A stretch of DNA of 64,000 nt from Planococcus maitriensis (GCF_003289925.1 NZ_QLZQ01000001.1:1-64000); one strand, 5' to 3'. Counted from the stretch's first letter, positions 15,665 through 27,176 are shown. The notes: generated by a model not told the origin, from the sequence alone. Made by a program: numbers and translations.

Positions 15665-16432
15665 TTACTGTTTGTTCAGATTGATTTTGGCCAGCCAAAT
15701 GTTAAACACAATGAACACTCCACACGACAGGATGCTGAAATGATTGACCTCACCACCCGGCAGCAATTGGTTTTCTGCGACGTTCAAGACGCCGCCTGGG
15801 GACAGCTGAAACACAAGATGGTTAAAGCTTTTGATCAGGATCAAGAAAATGGAGACGGCAATCGTCGTGACCGCGATGAGAATGGGCCCCTTGATGAATG
15901 TGCTGATTAGAATCGCTAGGCTGATGACGTAGAGAATCCACAAACTGTACATCAAAAGAAATAACAAGAAATCGGAAAAAGAGAACGAACCGAATAAAAA
16001 AATCGTGTAGCCGTAGGAAACGGCGGCTCCAATGGCAATGGCGAACATGCTGATGAGCCAGTGGCCTGCAAGCTTTGACAATAAATAAGACGGAATGGCA
16101 ACCGGGCGGGTCAAGATAAAGTCCTGCATGCCGCTATTGCGGTCGGACGCAATGAGCCCCATGAAGCTGATGATTAAAATGATGAGTCCGATTTGATTGA
16201 ACTGCCCGGAAATGGTCGACAGAAGAACTTCTCCGGAACTCGGTACCGGCCGGTTCGGTTCAATGGTGATGCCATCTGCGCCGCCTACGTTTTCGAGGAT
16301 CACGTCCATATAGTTATTAATCAAAGGCTGGGTGACACCCAAAATGACGAAAAACAATGTCAGCCAAATAAATTTGTATTCTTTTGCGGCTTCCGCCAGC
16401 TCGGTTTGGGTTAGCGTATAAAAGTTGGTCAT
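15665..16432 (-). CDS. ABC transporter permease, ABC-2 type
   Basis: Membrane protein of 255 residues: one N-terminal helix (about 20-40), an external loop of about 45 residues, then five more helices. A cytoplasmic SDRNSGMQDFILTRPV segment is typical of ABC-2 exporter permeases of the gliding/Nos/Nat type. It should form the channel for the ATPase encoded just upstream; ATGA overlap of 4 bp with that gene indicates translational coupling. Substrate unknown; bacitracin-, sodium- or peptide-export roles are known for relatives. Confidence 0.85.
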   Translation of the reverse strand: MTNFYTLTQTELAEAAKEYKFIWLTLFFVILGVTQPLINNYMDVILENVGGADGITIEPNRPVPSSGEVLLSTISGQFNQIGLIILIISFMGLIASDRNSGMQDFILTRPVAIPSYLLSKLAGHWLISMFAIAIGAAVSYGYTIFLFGSFSFSDFLLFLLMYSLWILYVISLAILISTFIKGPILIAVTTIAVSIFLILIKSFNHLVFQLSPGGVLNVAENQLLPGGEVNHFSILSCGVFIVFNIWLAKINLNKQ

Positions 16433-17319
16433 GTGTCCGACACCATCTCCAGGAAAATTTCCTCGATTCCTTTTTCATAAAACTCGATGGACGTGACATC
16501 CAGCTCTTGTGCATCCAAGTCATGGACGACTTTTTTCAAATCAAGTTGTTCAGTCCCTGTCAAAAGGAAAGCGGTAGGGGACAGGCGTTCAATATACGCC
16601 ACGCCATCACCGGGCCAAATGCCGCTTGCTGGTGGAGTCTTCGCTGTCTTCACCAAAACTTGTGTACGGTCTGCATGCTGAAGTTGGCTGTCGATGGTTC
16701 CAGAAATCGCGCCATCTTTGATCACAATGTAGCGGTCGCAAAACGCACTGGCATCATCCAGGATATGTGTGGAAATAATGATGGTCGTCCGTTTCTTCAA
16801 GCGGGCGATCAATTTTTTCACTTCGTTCCGGCCGATCGGATCGAGAGCTGAGACCGGTTCATCCAAAATCAATAATTGCGGCTCGTGCAAAATGGCTTGT
16901 GCGATTCCGAGCCGCTGCTTCATGCCACCGGATAATTGCTCCACTTTATAGCCCTCTTTATCCTTCAGGCCAACTTCCTCCAACACCGCGGGGATAGCCT
17001 CCTGTAAAAATACCGCATCCAGGCCTGATAGTTTTCCGAAGAAACGAAGCGATTCCCCGCAGCTCATCCACGGCTTGAAGTCTGTATGCTGGGACAAATA
17101 GCCGATATCTTGCTTGTGCTGGGCAATGGGCTTGGAATGGAAGGTGATGTTCCCTTGTTCATAGTGCAAAACGCCAGTCATGCATTTAATAAGCGTTGTT
17201 TTGCCGGCACCGTTTGGCCCCAATAAACCAATGCATTCCCCTTGTGCAACCGTAAAAGAGACATCGCTCAAGATTTTTCGTTTTTTGATCCTCTTATGAA
17301 GTTTCTCGACTGTAATCAT
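16429..17319 (-). CDS. ABC transporter ATP-binding protein
   Basis: ATPase of 296 residues with Walker A GPNGAGKTT (about 34-42), Q-loop (YLSQHTDF), signature LSGGMKQR (about 127-134), Walker B LLILDEP (about 147-153) and the H-loop STHIL (about 182). The C-terminal 85 residues are a small extra domain, as in drug-resistance and NatA-type exporters. It overlaps the PLDc_N-type gene upstream by 26 bp and the permease by 4 bp, so the three genes form one operon. Confidence 0.95.
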   Translation of the reverse strand: MITVEKLHKRIKKRKILSDVSFTVAQGECIGLLGPNGAGKTTLIKCMTGVLHYEQGNITFHSKPIAQHKQDIGYLSQHTDFKPWMSCGESLRFFGKLSGLDAVFLQEAIPAVLEEVGLKDKEGYKVEQLSGGMKQRLGIAQAILHEPQLLILDEPVSALDPIGRNEVKKLIARLKKRTTIIISTHILDDASAFCDRYIVIKDGAISGTIDSQLQHADRTQVLVKTAKTPPASGIWPGDGVAYIERLSPTAFLLTGTEQLDLKKVVHDLDAQELDVTSIEFYEKGIEEIFLEMVSDT

Positions 17320-17545
17320 GGCGAATGACCTTCCTTCCGATGACCAAATACAAGATCGGCCCTAATGATTGGAATAATAAGATGGCGGCGAGCCAAGCAT
17401 ACGGTGCCGCAATCCGATCTTTCCGCTTAAACCAGTCGTACAGTGCGACGCCAATGAGCAATAAGTTGAAAAAGATAATGGGCAAGGCGAACGGCAGGAT
17501 TTTTGCCCAATCGATTTCCAGTAAAGCAGTAATATCAGTATTCAT
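17294..17545 (-). CDS. PLDc_N-type small membrane protein
   Basis: Protein of 83 residues with two hydrophobic segments (about 14-36 and 49-68); the second helix region ...LGPILYLVIGRK matches the phospholipase D N-terminal-like membrane domain found alone in many ABC exporter operons. The frame is open to 17596, but AAAGGGTGA lies before ATG 17545. Its role is not established; probably an accessory membrane subunit of the exporter. First gene of the operon. Confidence 0.8.
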   Translation of the reverse strand: MNTDITALLEIDWAKILPFALPIIFFNLLLIGVALYDWFKRKDRIAAPYAWLAAILLFQSLGPILYLVIGRKVIRHDYSRETS

Positions 17546-17559
17546 ATTTATCACCCTTT

Positions 17560-17587
17560 CTATTATCATTATCAATAATGATAATAG
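17560..17587. promoter_or_regulatory. Perfect palindrome before the ABC operon
   Basis: 13-bp arms CTATTATCATTAT and ATAATGATAATAG around CA, ending just upstream of the ribosome site of the first operon gene. A good candidate operator, possibly for the divergent regulator at 17726. GATAAT units recall Fur boxes, but their arrangement is reversed. Confidence 0.55.
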
Positions 17588-17725
17588 AAACGTCAACTAC
17601 TTTATGCATGCTCCGTATTTTAATCAGGTTTCGAGTTGCCAGCCGGCCATTTAGGTGGAGTTGGTAAATCAACGGAAAGAATATATAATAGCTAATTAAG
17701 CGCACTCAAAAAGGGGACATTGCAC

Positions 17726-18244
17726 ATGGAATTTGATTTATTTAAAAACCAAGTTAGGTTTAAAATAGCTTTGGAATTGATCGATGTTGATGAGGGCTTA
17801 TCGATCCTGCAGCTGAATAAACTATTGAAAGAAGTGTCGCAAGCGACTTTGTACAGACACGTGAATTCCATGGTGGAGGATGACTTGCTGAAAGTGGTGG
17901 GCATAAACCGCAGCGGGAAAGTGGAAGAAAAACTCTATGCACTGAACACGCAAGCTTATAAAGTGAGTCAGGAAGACTGGCAGTCAGCTACTTATAGCGA
18001 GAGAATCCGGTTCATCACGTACTATTTCATGTACATTCTGCAAAACTATAAAAATTACCATGAGCGCAGCGTGGAAGAGCAGTCCCAGGATCAATCGACA
18101 TTTTCTTTAGTGAAGCTGAATTTAACAGACGATAGATTCAATGATTTTCAATCGGAGCTTGGCTCATTAATGGAGAAATATTATAATGCGCAGGAGCCGG
18201 AACAAGGAACCGAACGCGCTGTTTCGTTGGTGATTATTCCATAA
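17726..18244 (+). CDS. Winged-helix transcriptional regulator, ArsR/HTH_20-like
   Basis: Protein of 172 residues. The N-terminal part (about 1-80) reads as a winged helix: FKIALELIDVDEGLSILQLNKLL..VSQATLYRHVNSMVEDDLLKVVG. The rest is helical and may dimerise or bind a ligand. AAAGGGG lies 10 bases before ATG 17726; an in-frame TTG at 17720 is less likely. Divergent from the ABC exporter operon, with a perfect 28-bp palindrome between them, so local control of that operon is the simplest reading. Confidence 0.75.
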   Translation: MEFDLFKNQVRFKIALELIDVDEGLSILQLNKLLKEVSQATLYRHVNSMVEDDLLKVVGINRSGKVEEKLYALNTQAYKVSQEDWQSATYSERIRFITYYFMYILQNYKNYHERSVEEQSQDQSTFSLVKLNLTDDRFNDFQSELGSLMEKYYNAQEPEQGTERAVSLVIIP

Positions 18245-18265
18245 TCCGAAAATAAATATGAACGC

Positions 18266-18303
18266 AATAAAGCACAGCTGAATGGGATCAGCTGTGCTTT
18301 ATT
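18266..18303. terminator. Bidirectional terminator
   Basis: Perfect 15-bp stem AATAAAGCACAGCTG with CAGCTGTGCTTTATT; between the convergent regulator and neutral protease genes. Confidence 0.9.
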
Positions 18304-18373
18304 TATTGAGAAGGCAGTGATGCGCAAATGAAAGCTGCACTTATAGCTGCGTTATGTTGCTTTGGCCGATCGA

Positions 18374-20428
<2,055 letters not shown>

Positions 20429-20899
20429 ATGGAAACTGTGTACTTAGCGGGCGGCTGCTTATGGGGAGTGCAAGCCTTCATCAAAACCTTGCCCGGCGTC
20501 GAGTTCACCGAAGCGGGACGGGCGAATGGCAGCACCGGCACACTCGAAGGCAAGTACGACGGCTACGCGGAATGCGTGAAAACCGGCTTCGACCCTTCGC
20601 GCGTGTCGGTGGAGGAATTGATGGTGTACCTGTTTGAAATCATCGATCCCTATAGCGTCAACAAACAAGGCGAGGACGCCGGCGAGAAATACAGGACCGG
20701 CGTCTACAGCGAAAAGCCGGAGCACTTGAGGGCGGCGCAAGCTTTTATCGATGAACGAAGCGACGCATCGCGCATCGCGGTCGAAGTCCTGCCGCTTGAA
20801 AATTATGTGAAGAGCGCAGAGGAGCATCAGGACCGGTTGGGCAAATGCCCGGATGATTATTGCCACGTACCGAAATCTTTGTTGTCCAAGTATGCGTAA
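20429..20899 (+). CDS. msrA: Peptide methionine sulfoxide reductase MsrA
   Basis: Enzyme of 156 residues. The catalytic cysteine lies in LAGGCLWGVQ (Cys 9 or so), a slight variant of the usual GCFWG. The GKYDGYAECVKTGFDP and EDAGEKYRTGVYS segments are typical of the family. It reduces methionine-S-sulfoxide in oxidised proteins. AAGAGGTG lies 8 bases before ATG 20429; upstream in-frame codons would add a tail not seen in the family. A short version, ending PDDYCHVPKSLL.. No msrB is fused or adjacent. Confidence 0.93.
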   Translation: METVYLAGGCLWGVQAFIKTLPGVEFTEAGRANGSTGTLEGKYDGYAECVKTGFDPSRVSVEELMVYLFEIIDPYSVNKQGEDAGEKYRTGVYSEKPEHLRAAQAFIDERSDASRIAVEVLPLENYVKSAEEHQDRLGKCPDDYCHVPKSLLSKYA

Positions 20900-21160
20900 G
20901 CACTGCGTGGATGAAAACTTTTTGTGGAATAGGGGGGAGAGCCAATTGCCTGGCTCTCCTTTTTCGTGTTGGAAATTAGGCGGGTTTACGCGGCGGCCGG
21001 CTAGCTCGGCACAAAAAATGCCCATCCCGAAAACAAGCGATTCAAACCGTGGATAAAGCCATGCCCCCTGCTGCCGATTGCAATAGTCAAAGCGCTTGTA
21101 GTATCTTTAGAAAAAGTGTAAAAATATATTCTTTTGCATTTTCGGAAGAGGAGGGATCAA

Positions 21161-22036
21161 ATGCACCACCAGACAGTCAGCCCTTCCAGAAAATTTCAGA
21201 ACTTCAATGATGCAGCCAATCAGATTTTGAGTATGCTGAGCAAGCAAATGGACATCAATACGCTTTTCATTGCTGAAAATGATGGAAAAACCAATACGAT
21301 CAAGAAGGCGTTCAATAGAGAAGAGGAGTTGGTGGCGGAAAACAGCCAGTCACCGCTTGACCAGACCTTCTGCAGTTTGTCGATCAATTACGGGCAGGAG
21401 CCACTGCTGATCGAAGACATCTCGCAAGATGAAAATGCAGGCAAACTCGAGATTTCAGCGCAATTCGGAAACGGCGCATTCATCGGCATCCCGATCTATT
21501 TCGAGAGCGGGGAAGTGTATGGCACTATCTGCGGATTGGACAAGCATCCGGTCCGTTTTACGGAAGAGCAGCAGGAGATGTTCGAGATGATGTCTTCTTT
21601 ATTGAGCTATATTTTGGAGCTCGACAAAGCCCAAAAGGAAATCCAGACCTTGTCGTCGCCACTCGTGCCTTTGACGGATGAGATTTCGATCCTGCCGATC
21701 ATCGGCCACATCACGCTGGAACGCGCTTATCAGCTGATCGATGATGTCGTGATGAAAGCGAGCGAAGGCGTTGATTTTCTCATCCTGGATTTCTCCGGCA
21801 TTACGCAAATCGACCCGCGCATCGAACAGCCTTTGCTGGATTTGATCAAAGCCTTGAAGATCATGGGCATCACCCCGATCATCACCGGCATTTTGCCGAC
21901 GATGGCGATGAAAGTCCCGCATTTCGCCCATTCCCTGAAAGGCGAACGGATGGAAGCGACACTGAAAATCGCCATCGACCAGCTCGGGTTTGCCTTAATC
22001 CGGAAAAATGCGTTTGGGTCCGCTTCCGTGAAATAA
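21161..22036 (+). CDS. GAF-STAS protein, stressosome/anti-sigma antagonist-like
   Basis: Protein of 291 residues: an N-terminal GAF-like sensor domain (about 15-150, with SLSINYGQEPLLIEDIS and GIPIYFESGEVYGTICGLD) and a C-terminal STAS domain (about 165-275, with ILDFSGITQIDP). The layout matches RsbR-type stressosome subunits and related light or redox sensors. The usual phosphorylated Ser/Thr after the DxSG turn is not obvious. GAGGAGGGA precedes ATG 21161. Single-gene unit with its own terminator; no rsbS/rsbT partners nearby. Confidence 0.82.
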   Translation: MHHQTVSPSRKFQNFNDAANQILSMLSKQMDINTLFIAENDGKTNTIKKAFNREEELVAENSQSPLDQTFCSLSINYGQEPLLIEDISQDENAGKLEISAQFGNGAFIGIPIYFESGEVYGTICGLDKHPVRFTEEQQEMFEMMSSLLSYILELDKAQKEIQTLSSPLVPLTDEISILPIIGHITLERAYQLIDDVVMKASEGVDFLILDFSGITQIDPRIEQPLLDLIKALKIMGITPIITGILPTMAMKVPHFAHSLKGERMEATLKIAIDQLGFALIRKNAFGSASVK

Positions 22037-22064
22037 AGGAAAATGGATAAATGGACAGGCCTAT

Positions 22065-22111
22065 ACCCCGGCGAAACCGCTTCTGGCGGATTCACCGGGG
22101 TTCATTTTTTT
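22065..22111 (+). terminator. Terminator after the GAF-STAS gene
   Basis: Two-part stem (ACCCCGG...CCGGGGT outside, CCGC with GCGG inside) followed by CATTTTTTT. Confidence 0.85.
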
Positions 22112-22213
22112 CTGTCTTCAGGGCGTTAAAGGCACTGTCCAGAGGGTAATACACAAAGACAAGCTTGGTTGAACGATCAATCAGGGCATGCCGAAGCGTG
22201 AGGAGGGATTGCC

Positions 22214-23668
22214 ATTTCATTTGAATGGCTTAGCACCATAAGCAATGTTTTCATTTTCATCAATTTAGTGTTGGCGTTTTTCATTTTATTTTTCGAACGG
22301 AAAACGGCTTCATCGGCATGGGCATGGATTTTGATCCTGTTCTTTATCCCGATCCTCGGCTTTGTGCTGTACTTGCTGTTCGGGAAACCTTTGAGGCGCA
22401 GCCGGCTGAATCGGCCGGTTGCCTATGAGAACCGGGATTTCATGGATGAAAAAGACCGCCAGCTGGCGGAGATGAAATCAAGAAGCTTCCAACCGCCCGC
22501 GGCACTTGAAGGGAAATGGCTGGACATTGTCCAAATGAATGCTGCGCGGACCGACGCGCCTTTGTCGGCCGCTACCGATATCCAGATCTTCAACGACGGC
22601 AAACGGAAATTCGACGCCTTGTTCCAGGATATCCGTTCGGCGTCGAAGCATATCCACTTGCAGTATTTCATCCTCAATGACGACGATTTGGGGCGGGAAC
22701 TCATGTCGCTACTGACTGAAAAAGCGGATCAAGGCGTAAAAGTGCTGTTTTTGTATGATGACCTGGGGTCGAGCAGCCTGCCGAAGCATTTTTTTGATGC
22801 ATTCCGTGAAGCGGGAGGAAAGACGGCCGCTTTTTTGCCGGCCATGCTGACGAGCATCAACCCGCGGCTCAATCACCGGAATCACCGGAAACTGGCCGTT
22901 ATCGATGGCCACACGGGCTATATCGGGGGATTCAATGTCGGCGATGAATACATCGGGAAAAAGAAAGAGTTCGGCTACTGGCGCGACACGCATCTGCGCA
23001 TTGAAGGGGAAGCGGTGCATTCCTTGCAGAACCGCTTTTTCATCGATTGGAACCAGGCCGCTGAAAAATATCCGATGAAGTATGCGGAAACTTATTTTCC
23101 GAAGATGGACCATCGGGAAGGCGCTCCCATGCAGATCGTGTCGAGCGGGCCACTGGATACCCATGAAGACATCAAAAACGGTTATCTAAAACTGATCCAT
23201 CATGCGCGCGACTCGATTTACTTGCAGACGCCGTATTTCATTCCGGATAAATCCATCATGGATGCCCTGCGGACCGCGGCGCTTGGCGGGGTGGACGTGC
23301 AGCTGATGATCCCCCACCAGGCAGACCATCTATTCGTCCATTCGGCGACGCTGTCATTTGCCCGTGATTTGCTCGAAGATGGCGTCAAGGTCCATAGCTA
23401 TAAGAACGGCTTCCTGCACGCCAAAACGCTCGTTGTTGACCGGCAAGCTTATTCGGTGGGCTCAGCGAATATGGATGTCCGCAGTTTCGCCTTGAATTTC
23501 GAACTGAATGCCTTCGTCTACGATGCTGGGTCGGCACAGGAAATGGCGGATCTGTTCCTGCAGGACCGCAAACTCGCTGTCGAATTAACCGATGCGGACT
23601 TCAAGCAACAGCATTGGATTGAAAAAGCCAAACAGGATATTGCAAAACTGGTGTCGCCGATCCTATAA
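22214..23668 (+). CDS. cls: Cardiolipin synthase, apparent ATT start
   Basis: Membrane enzyme joining two phosphatidylglycerols into cardiolipin. Two N-terminal helices (WLSTISNVFIFINLVLAFFILFF about 5-27, WAWILILFFIPILGFVLYLLFG about 36-57) precede two phospholipase D motifs, HRKLAVIDG near 230 and HAKTLVVD near 410. Conventional start codons only occur from GTG 22268, which has no ribosome site and would delete most of helix 1. AGGAGGG (22201-22207) lies 6 bases before an in-frame ATT at 22214, giving 484 residues, close to B. subtilis ClsA. I therefore propose ATT as start; the alternative is a mutated or misread ATG. Confidence 0.9.
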   Translation: MSFEWLSTISNVFIFINLVLAFFILFFERKTASSAWAWILILFFIPILGFVLYLLFGKPLRRSRLNRPVAYENRDFMDEKDRQLAEMKSRSFQPPAALEGKWLDIVQMNAARTDAPLSAATDIQIFNDGKRKFDALFQDIRSASKHIHLQYFILNDDDLGRELMSLLTEKADQGVKVLFLYDDLGSSSLPKHFFDAFREAGGKTAAFLPAMLTSINPRLNHRNHRKLAVIDGHTGYIGGFNVGDEYIGKKKEFGYWRDTHLRIEGEAVHSLQNRFFIDWNQAAEKYPMKYAETYFPKMDHREGAPMQIVSSGPLDTHEDIKNGYLKLIHHARDSIYLQTPYFIPDKSIMDALRTAALGGVDVQLMIPHQADHLFVHSATLSFARDLLEDGVKVHSYKNGFLHAKTLVVDRQAYSVGSANMDVRSFALNFELNAFVYDAGSAQEMADLFLQDRKLAVELTDADFKQQHWIEKAKQDIAKLVSPIL

Positions 23669-23699
23669 AGCCGGTGATCATTTCTACAGATAGAACATC

Positions 23700-23734
23700 A
23701 AAGCTTGAGCCATTTTTGGACTCAAGCTTTTTTT
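23700..23734 (+). terminator. Terminator after cls
   Basis: AAAGCTTGAG with CTCAAGCTTT and a T tract. Confidence 0.85.
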
Positions 23735-23895
23735 GGTGGTTTGGCTGCCCGCTATCAGCTGAACAGCAAGAAAAAAAGATTCTATAAGTACGAAAAATCG
23801 TATACTATGACAAGAGAAGAAATTTTACAATGAAGGTTAAATTTTGAAATTTTTTTTACTATATAAAATCAGCGAAGAGCTGGGGGCGGGGCATC

Positions 23896-26760
23896 ATGCA
23901 TAAATCATCGGAAAAAGGCATCAGGCATAAATATCTTCGATTAACATTATCTTCTTTGCTTGTTTGTTCATTATTGATTGCCGGAATATATTTCTACATG
24001 AACAAACAACAGGAGGATAAGCAGGCGGAATACGATCAGCTCACAGAAAAGCAGGAGACGCTGCAAGGGCTTTCCGAAGCCTTAAATCAGCTTTTTTTCC
24101 GCACAAGAGGGTATTATGCTTTTCAAAATCAGGAAGAGCTGAGACTGGCGTATGTAGAGCTGGAAATCTTGAAGAGCGCGATTGAAAGGCTGGAAAGTTT
24201 GTCGATTACGAATGAAGAACAACAGGAAATTTCGGATTTGTCTATATTTATAGCGACATTCGAGCAACAAGTATTTCCCAATGCGCTTGAAGCGGTACAA
24301 AACGATGATTATCAAGCGTTGAGGAACCTGTCCAATGATGGCACCAATGCTGCAGTAAATGAATTTGTCGCTTTTGCCGACGAATACAAAACCGCATCCG
24401 AAGCAGAATTGGAACAATTGAACGAAGACATGATCAGGCAGTCGGAGAATTTTTCGTTTGCGTTGATTTTATTGTTCATCCTGCTGTTCATTACCACGGC
24501 CTTGATCATTTATCGGGCCATGAATGATATCGTCAAGCCGTTGGAAGGCATGCGCGAATCCATCGAAGGGTTCGGCAATGGCGAGCAAATGTCTTACGCT
24601 CCTATCGAACGGAAAGATGAGATCGGCTTATTGTCGATGACTTTTTACCGGATGATGAATACCATCCGCGAAAATCAGGAAGACCTTACTGCCCAAAACC
24701 AGGCATTATTGGTGAACAAGGGCCAGCTGCAGGAAAAGCAGGCAGAACTGCAAGAGGCACTGGAAGAAACCGGAAAGACGAAAGACCGCTTGATCCGCTT
24801 CAACGATTTGAACCATATCCTGTCGTTTACATTGGATAAACAGAAATTGATCAATGCCACGCTCAAGTACTTTACCGATACCTACGAGATCGATACGGGC
24901 GTGCTCTGGCTGCCGGGTTCTGGCGAATACGCGCTCAAGGGCTTCACGGAGAACATGTTCGAGCAATTCCAGGAGCAGCAAATCCCTTATCTATCGGCCC
25001 GTTTGAAAGAAGATGAATCCTTTACGGTCACAAGGGAAGCGCTGGAGCAAAAAGGCTTTGTGGACGGGCCGGTCTATATTCATGATTTATACGCATCTGT
25101 AAAAAATGAGCAAAACGAAGGCATCGCGCTGATTGGTTTGTCGCGCGTCGGCAGAGCCTTTTCAAAAGAGGAAGAAGCCGATATCGACGGATTGTTGAAA
25201 CGCATCCATTTGGCAATCGACCGGATCCAATTGTACGACGCGGCAATCCATGAACGGACATTGAACGAACGCATCGTCAATAATATCAATGAAGGCATCC
25301 AGTTCATTGCAAAAAATGGCAGCATGGTGCAGCGCAATGAAACGATGTGCACGATGCTGAGCTGCGGAAATGCATCGCTGGATGCAGTGATTCCACAAAA
25401 CGAATGGGTCCACCGGATGGCGGAACAAACGACTGCTCCAGAAGCGATGGCTGAGTTCCTCACCATGTGCATCCGCAACAAAGAAAGTGAAGCGAAGACC
25501 TTCCAATATACGGTCAAAGCCCCTTATGAACGGGTCATCGATGTCTATAGCACGCCGGTCATCGTTGACGGTGAACGGACGGGCACGATTTTTGTTCACC
25601 GCGACATCACGAGAGAGCACGAAGTCGACAAGATGAAGTCCGAACTGGTCAGCACTGTCAGCCACGAGCTGCGGACGCCGCTTTCCAGTGTGCTTGGGTT
25701 TACGGAGCTGCTTCTTAATAAGGAATTGAAACCGGACAAGCAAGTGCGTTATTTGAAGACGATCTATAAAGAAGCGATGCGCCTGACCAATTTGATCAAC
25801 GACTTTTTGGATTTGCAGCGGATGGAATCCGGTGACCAAGTGTACCGGATGGATAAGCTGTCGATGAATGAGCTAGTCATCGAAGCGGCAGAAAAATTCA
25901 GGACGCAGTCGACGCATTCTGTCGTTTTGATCGACGATGCATCGGATGTGAAAGTGGAAGGGGACCGAGAACGTCTCGCCCAAGTATTGATGAACCTGGT
26001 CGGCAATGCCATCAAGTTTTCCCCGGAAGGCGGCAACGTGACCATCTGCATGAAAAACCATGCGAATCACTTGCGCGTATCTATCCAGGACGAAGGAATC
26101 GGCATTCCAGCTGAAGACATTCCGAAGCTGTTCTCCAAATTCCAGCGCATCGACAATAGTTCACGCCGCAAAATCGGCGGAACCGGGCTGGGCCTTGCGA
26201 TATGCCAGGAAATCATTGTCAAGCACGACGGCAAGATTTGGATCGAATCACAGGAAAGACAGGGCACGACCATCCACTTCGAATTGCCGCTTGTGTCCGG
26301 CATGCAGGAATATGCCACACAGGAAGGCGCGGAAGAAAATCCGCCTGTGATGATTGTGGAAGACGATATGAGCCTCGCGCTGTTGTTATCGGAAGAGCTG
26401 AAACTCAACGGCTTTAAAGTGATTTACCATACTTCACCGAAAGAAGCATTTAAAGAAGCGAAGCGCACGCCTTTGGTCGGCGCTGTCGTGGATATCATGC
26501 TCGGCGAGGAATTGAGCGGCTGGGACCTGGTCGATATGATGAAAGAAGACCCGGCGACACAGAATATCCCGATCGTCATCTCTTCTGCACTCGATCCATC
26601 AACCGATGCCAGTAAAATCAGCAAGATCAATCATTACCTGACCAAACCGTATGCTCCGGTGAACTTATCGAAAGTGATGAAAAACCTGCAAAACGGACAG
26701 GAGCAAAACGGCGTCATCTTCTACGCCACATACGGCCTGGACGACGAGCCGGAGAGCTGA
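23896..26760 (+). CDS. Hybrid sensor histidine kinase with C-terminal receiver
   Basis: Protein of 954 residues. Order: helix 1 (about 15-34), an extracellular four-helix-type sensor region of about 150 residues (CHASE3-like), helix 2 (about 187-207), HAMP and coiled coil to about 300, a GAF-like domain (about 305-445), a PAS-like domain (about 460-575), HisKA with the phospho-His in VSHELRTP near 590, HATPase with NLVGNAIKF, DEGIGIP and GGTGLGL, and a receiver domain from about 818 with the phospho-acceptor Asp in VVDIMLG near 866. The convergent operon next door encodes an HPt domain and a stand-alone receiver, so a phosphorelay through it is likely (inference). GGGGCGGGG precedes the ATG. 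Confidence 0.93.
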   Translation: MHKSSEKGIRHKYLRLTLSSLLVCSLLIAGIYFYMNKQQEDKQAEYDQLTEKQETLQGLSEALNQLFFRTRGYYAFQNQEELRLAYVELEILKSAIERLESLSITNEEQQEISDLSIFIATFEQQVFPNALEAVQNDDYQALRNLSNDGTNAAVNEFVAFADEYKTASEAELEQLNEDMIRQSENFSFALILLFILLFITTALIIYRAMNDIVKPLEGMRESIEGFGNGEQMSYAPIERKDEIGLLSMTFYRMMNTIRENQEDLTAQNQALLVNKGQLQEKQAELQEALEETGKTKDRLIRFNDLNHILSFTLDKQKLINATLKYFTDTYEIDTGVLWLPGSGEYALKGFTENMFEQFQEQQIPYLSARLKEDESFTVTREALEQKGFVDGPVYIHDLYASVKNEQNEGIALIGLSRVGRAFSKEEEADIDGLLKRIHLAIDRIQLYDAAIHERTLNERIVNNINEGIQFIAKNGSMVQRNETMCTMLSCGNASLDAVIPQNEWVHRMAEQTTAPEAMAEFLTMCIRNKESEAKTFQYTVKAPYERVIDVYSTPVIVDGERTGTIFVHRDITREHEVDKMKSELVSTVSHELRTPLSSVLGFTELLLNKELKPDKQVRYLKTIYKEAMRLTNLINDFLDLQRMESGDQVYRMDKLSMNELVIEAAEKFRTQSTHSVVLIDDASDVKVEGDRERLAQVLMNLVGNAIKFSPEGGNVTICMKNHANHLRVSIQDEGIGIPAEDIPKLFSKFQRIDNSSRRKIGGTGLGLAICQEIIVKHDGKIWIESQERQGTTIHFELPLVSGMQEYATQEGAEENPPVMIVEDDMSLALLLSEELKLNGFKVIYHTSPKEAFKEAKRTPLVGAVVDIMLGEELSGWDLVDMMKEDPATQNIPIVISSALDPSTDASKISKINHYLTKPYAPVNLSKVMKNLQNGQEQNGVIFYATYGLDDEPES

Positions 26761-26777
26761 GAAATAGTATACAACAT

Positions 26778-26820
26778 AAAAAAACGACCAGCCCATAAGA
26801 TAAGGGCTGGTCGTTTTTTT
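26778..26820. terminator. Bidirectional terminator
   Basis: AAAAACGACCAGCCC with GGGCTGGTCGTTTTT, T tracts on both strands; separates the convergent kinase and response regulator genes. Confidence 0.92.
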
Positions 26821-27176
26821 TATGACACCAATATATCTTCCACAAGCGCCAATAGTTCCATCGGACTGAAGGGCTTGGACATAAAATAATCCGCCCCGTT
26901 CAAGATGGCTTTTTCGCGGTCCGCGTCTTGCGCTTTTGCTGTCAGCATCAACACTTTCGTGTCGTTTTGGTCTTTCCTGACCTCCTCGAGCACTTCCATG
27001 CCAGTGAGGTAAGGCATCATATAATCCAGCACGACCAAATCGTAGTCATTAGCCCGGATCTTCTCCAGGGCTTCTTTGCCGTCTTCAGCCTCTTCAATCA
27101 GGAAGTCATCTTCCAATGTATCCGCGATCAGGATGCGCAAAATATCTTCATCATCTGCGACTAATATTTTCTTCAT
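26820..27176 (-). CDS. Single-domain response regulator
   Basis: Receiver domain only, 118 residues: VADDEDILRIL with the acidic pair at 8-9, phospho-acceptor Asp in LVVLDYMMP near 52, MLTAKAQ and the conserved lysine in YFMSKPFSP near 103. No output domain, so it acts as a phosphate shuttle or by protein contact. AAGGAGG stands before ATG 27176. Last gene of the four-gene c-di-GMP operon, 17 bp after the glycosyltransferase; likely partner of the convergent hybrid kinase. Confidence 0.95.
   Translation of the reverse strand: MKKILVADDEDILRILIADTLEDDFLIEEAEDGKEALEKIRANDYDLVVLDYMMPYLTGMEVLEEVRKDQNDTKVLMLTAKAQDADREKAILNGADYFMSKPFSPMELLALVEDILVS

Noticed and set aside
17560-17587. Classical Fur box
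   Set aside because: Contains GATAAT/ATTATC units but in the opposite arrangement to GATAAT-GATAAT-C-ATTATC; kept only as an unassigned palindrome.
25080-25839. Minus-strand open frames opposite the hybrid kinase (145 and 225 codons)
   Set aside because: Antisense to well-supported GAF, PAS and HisKA domains.
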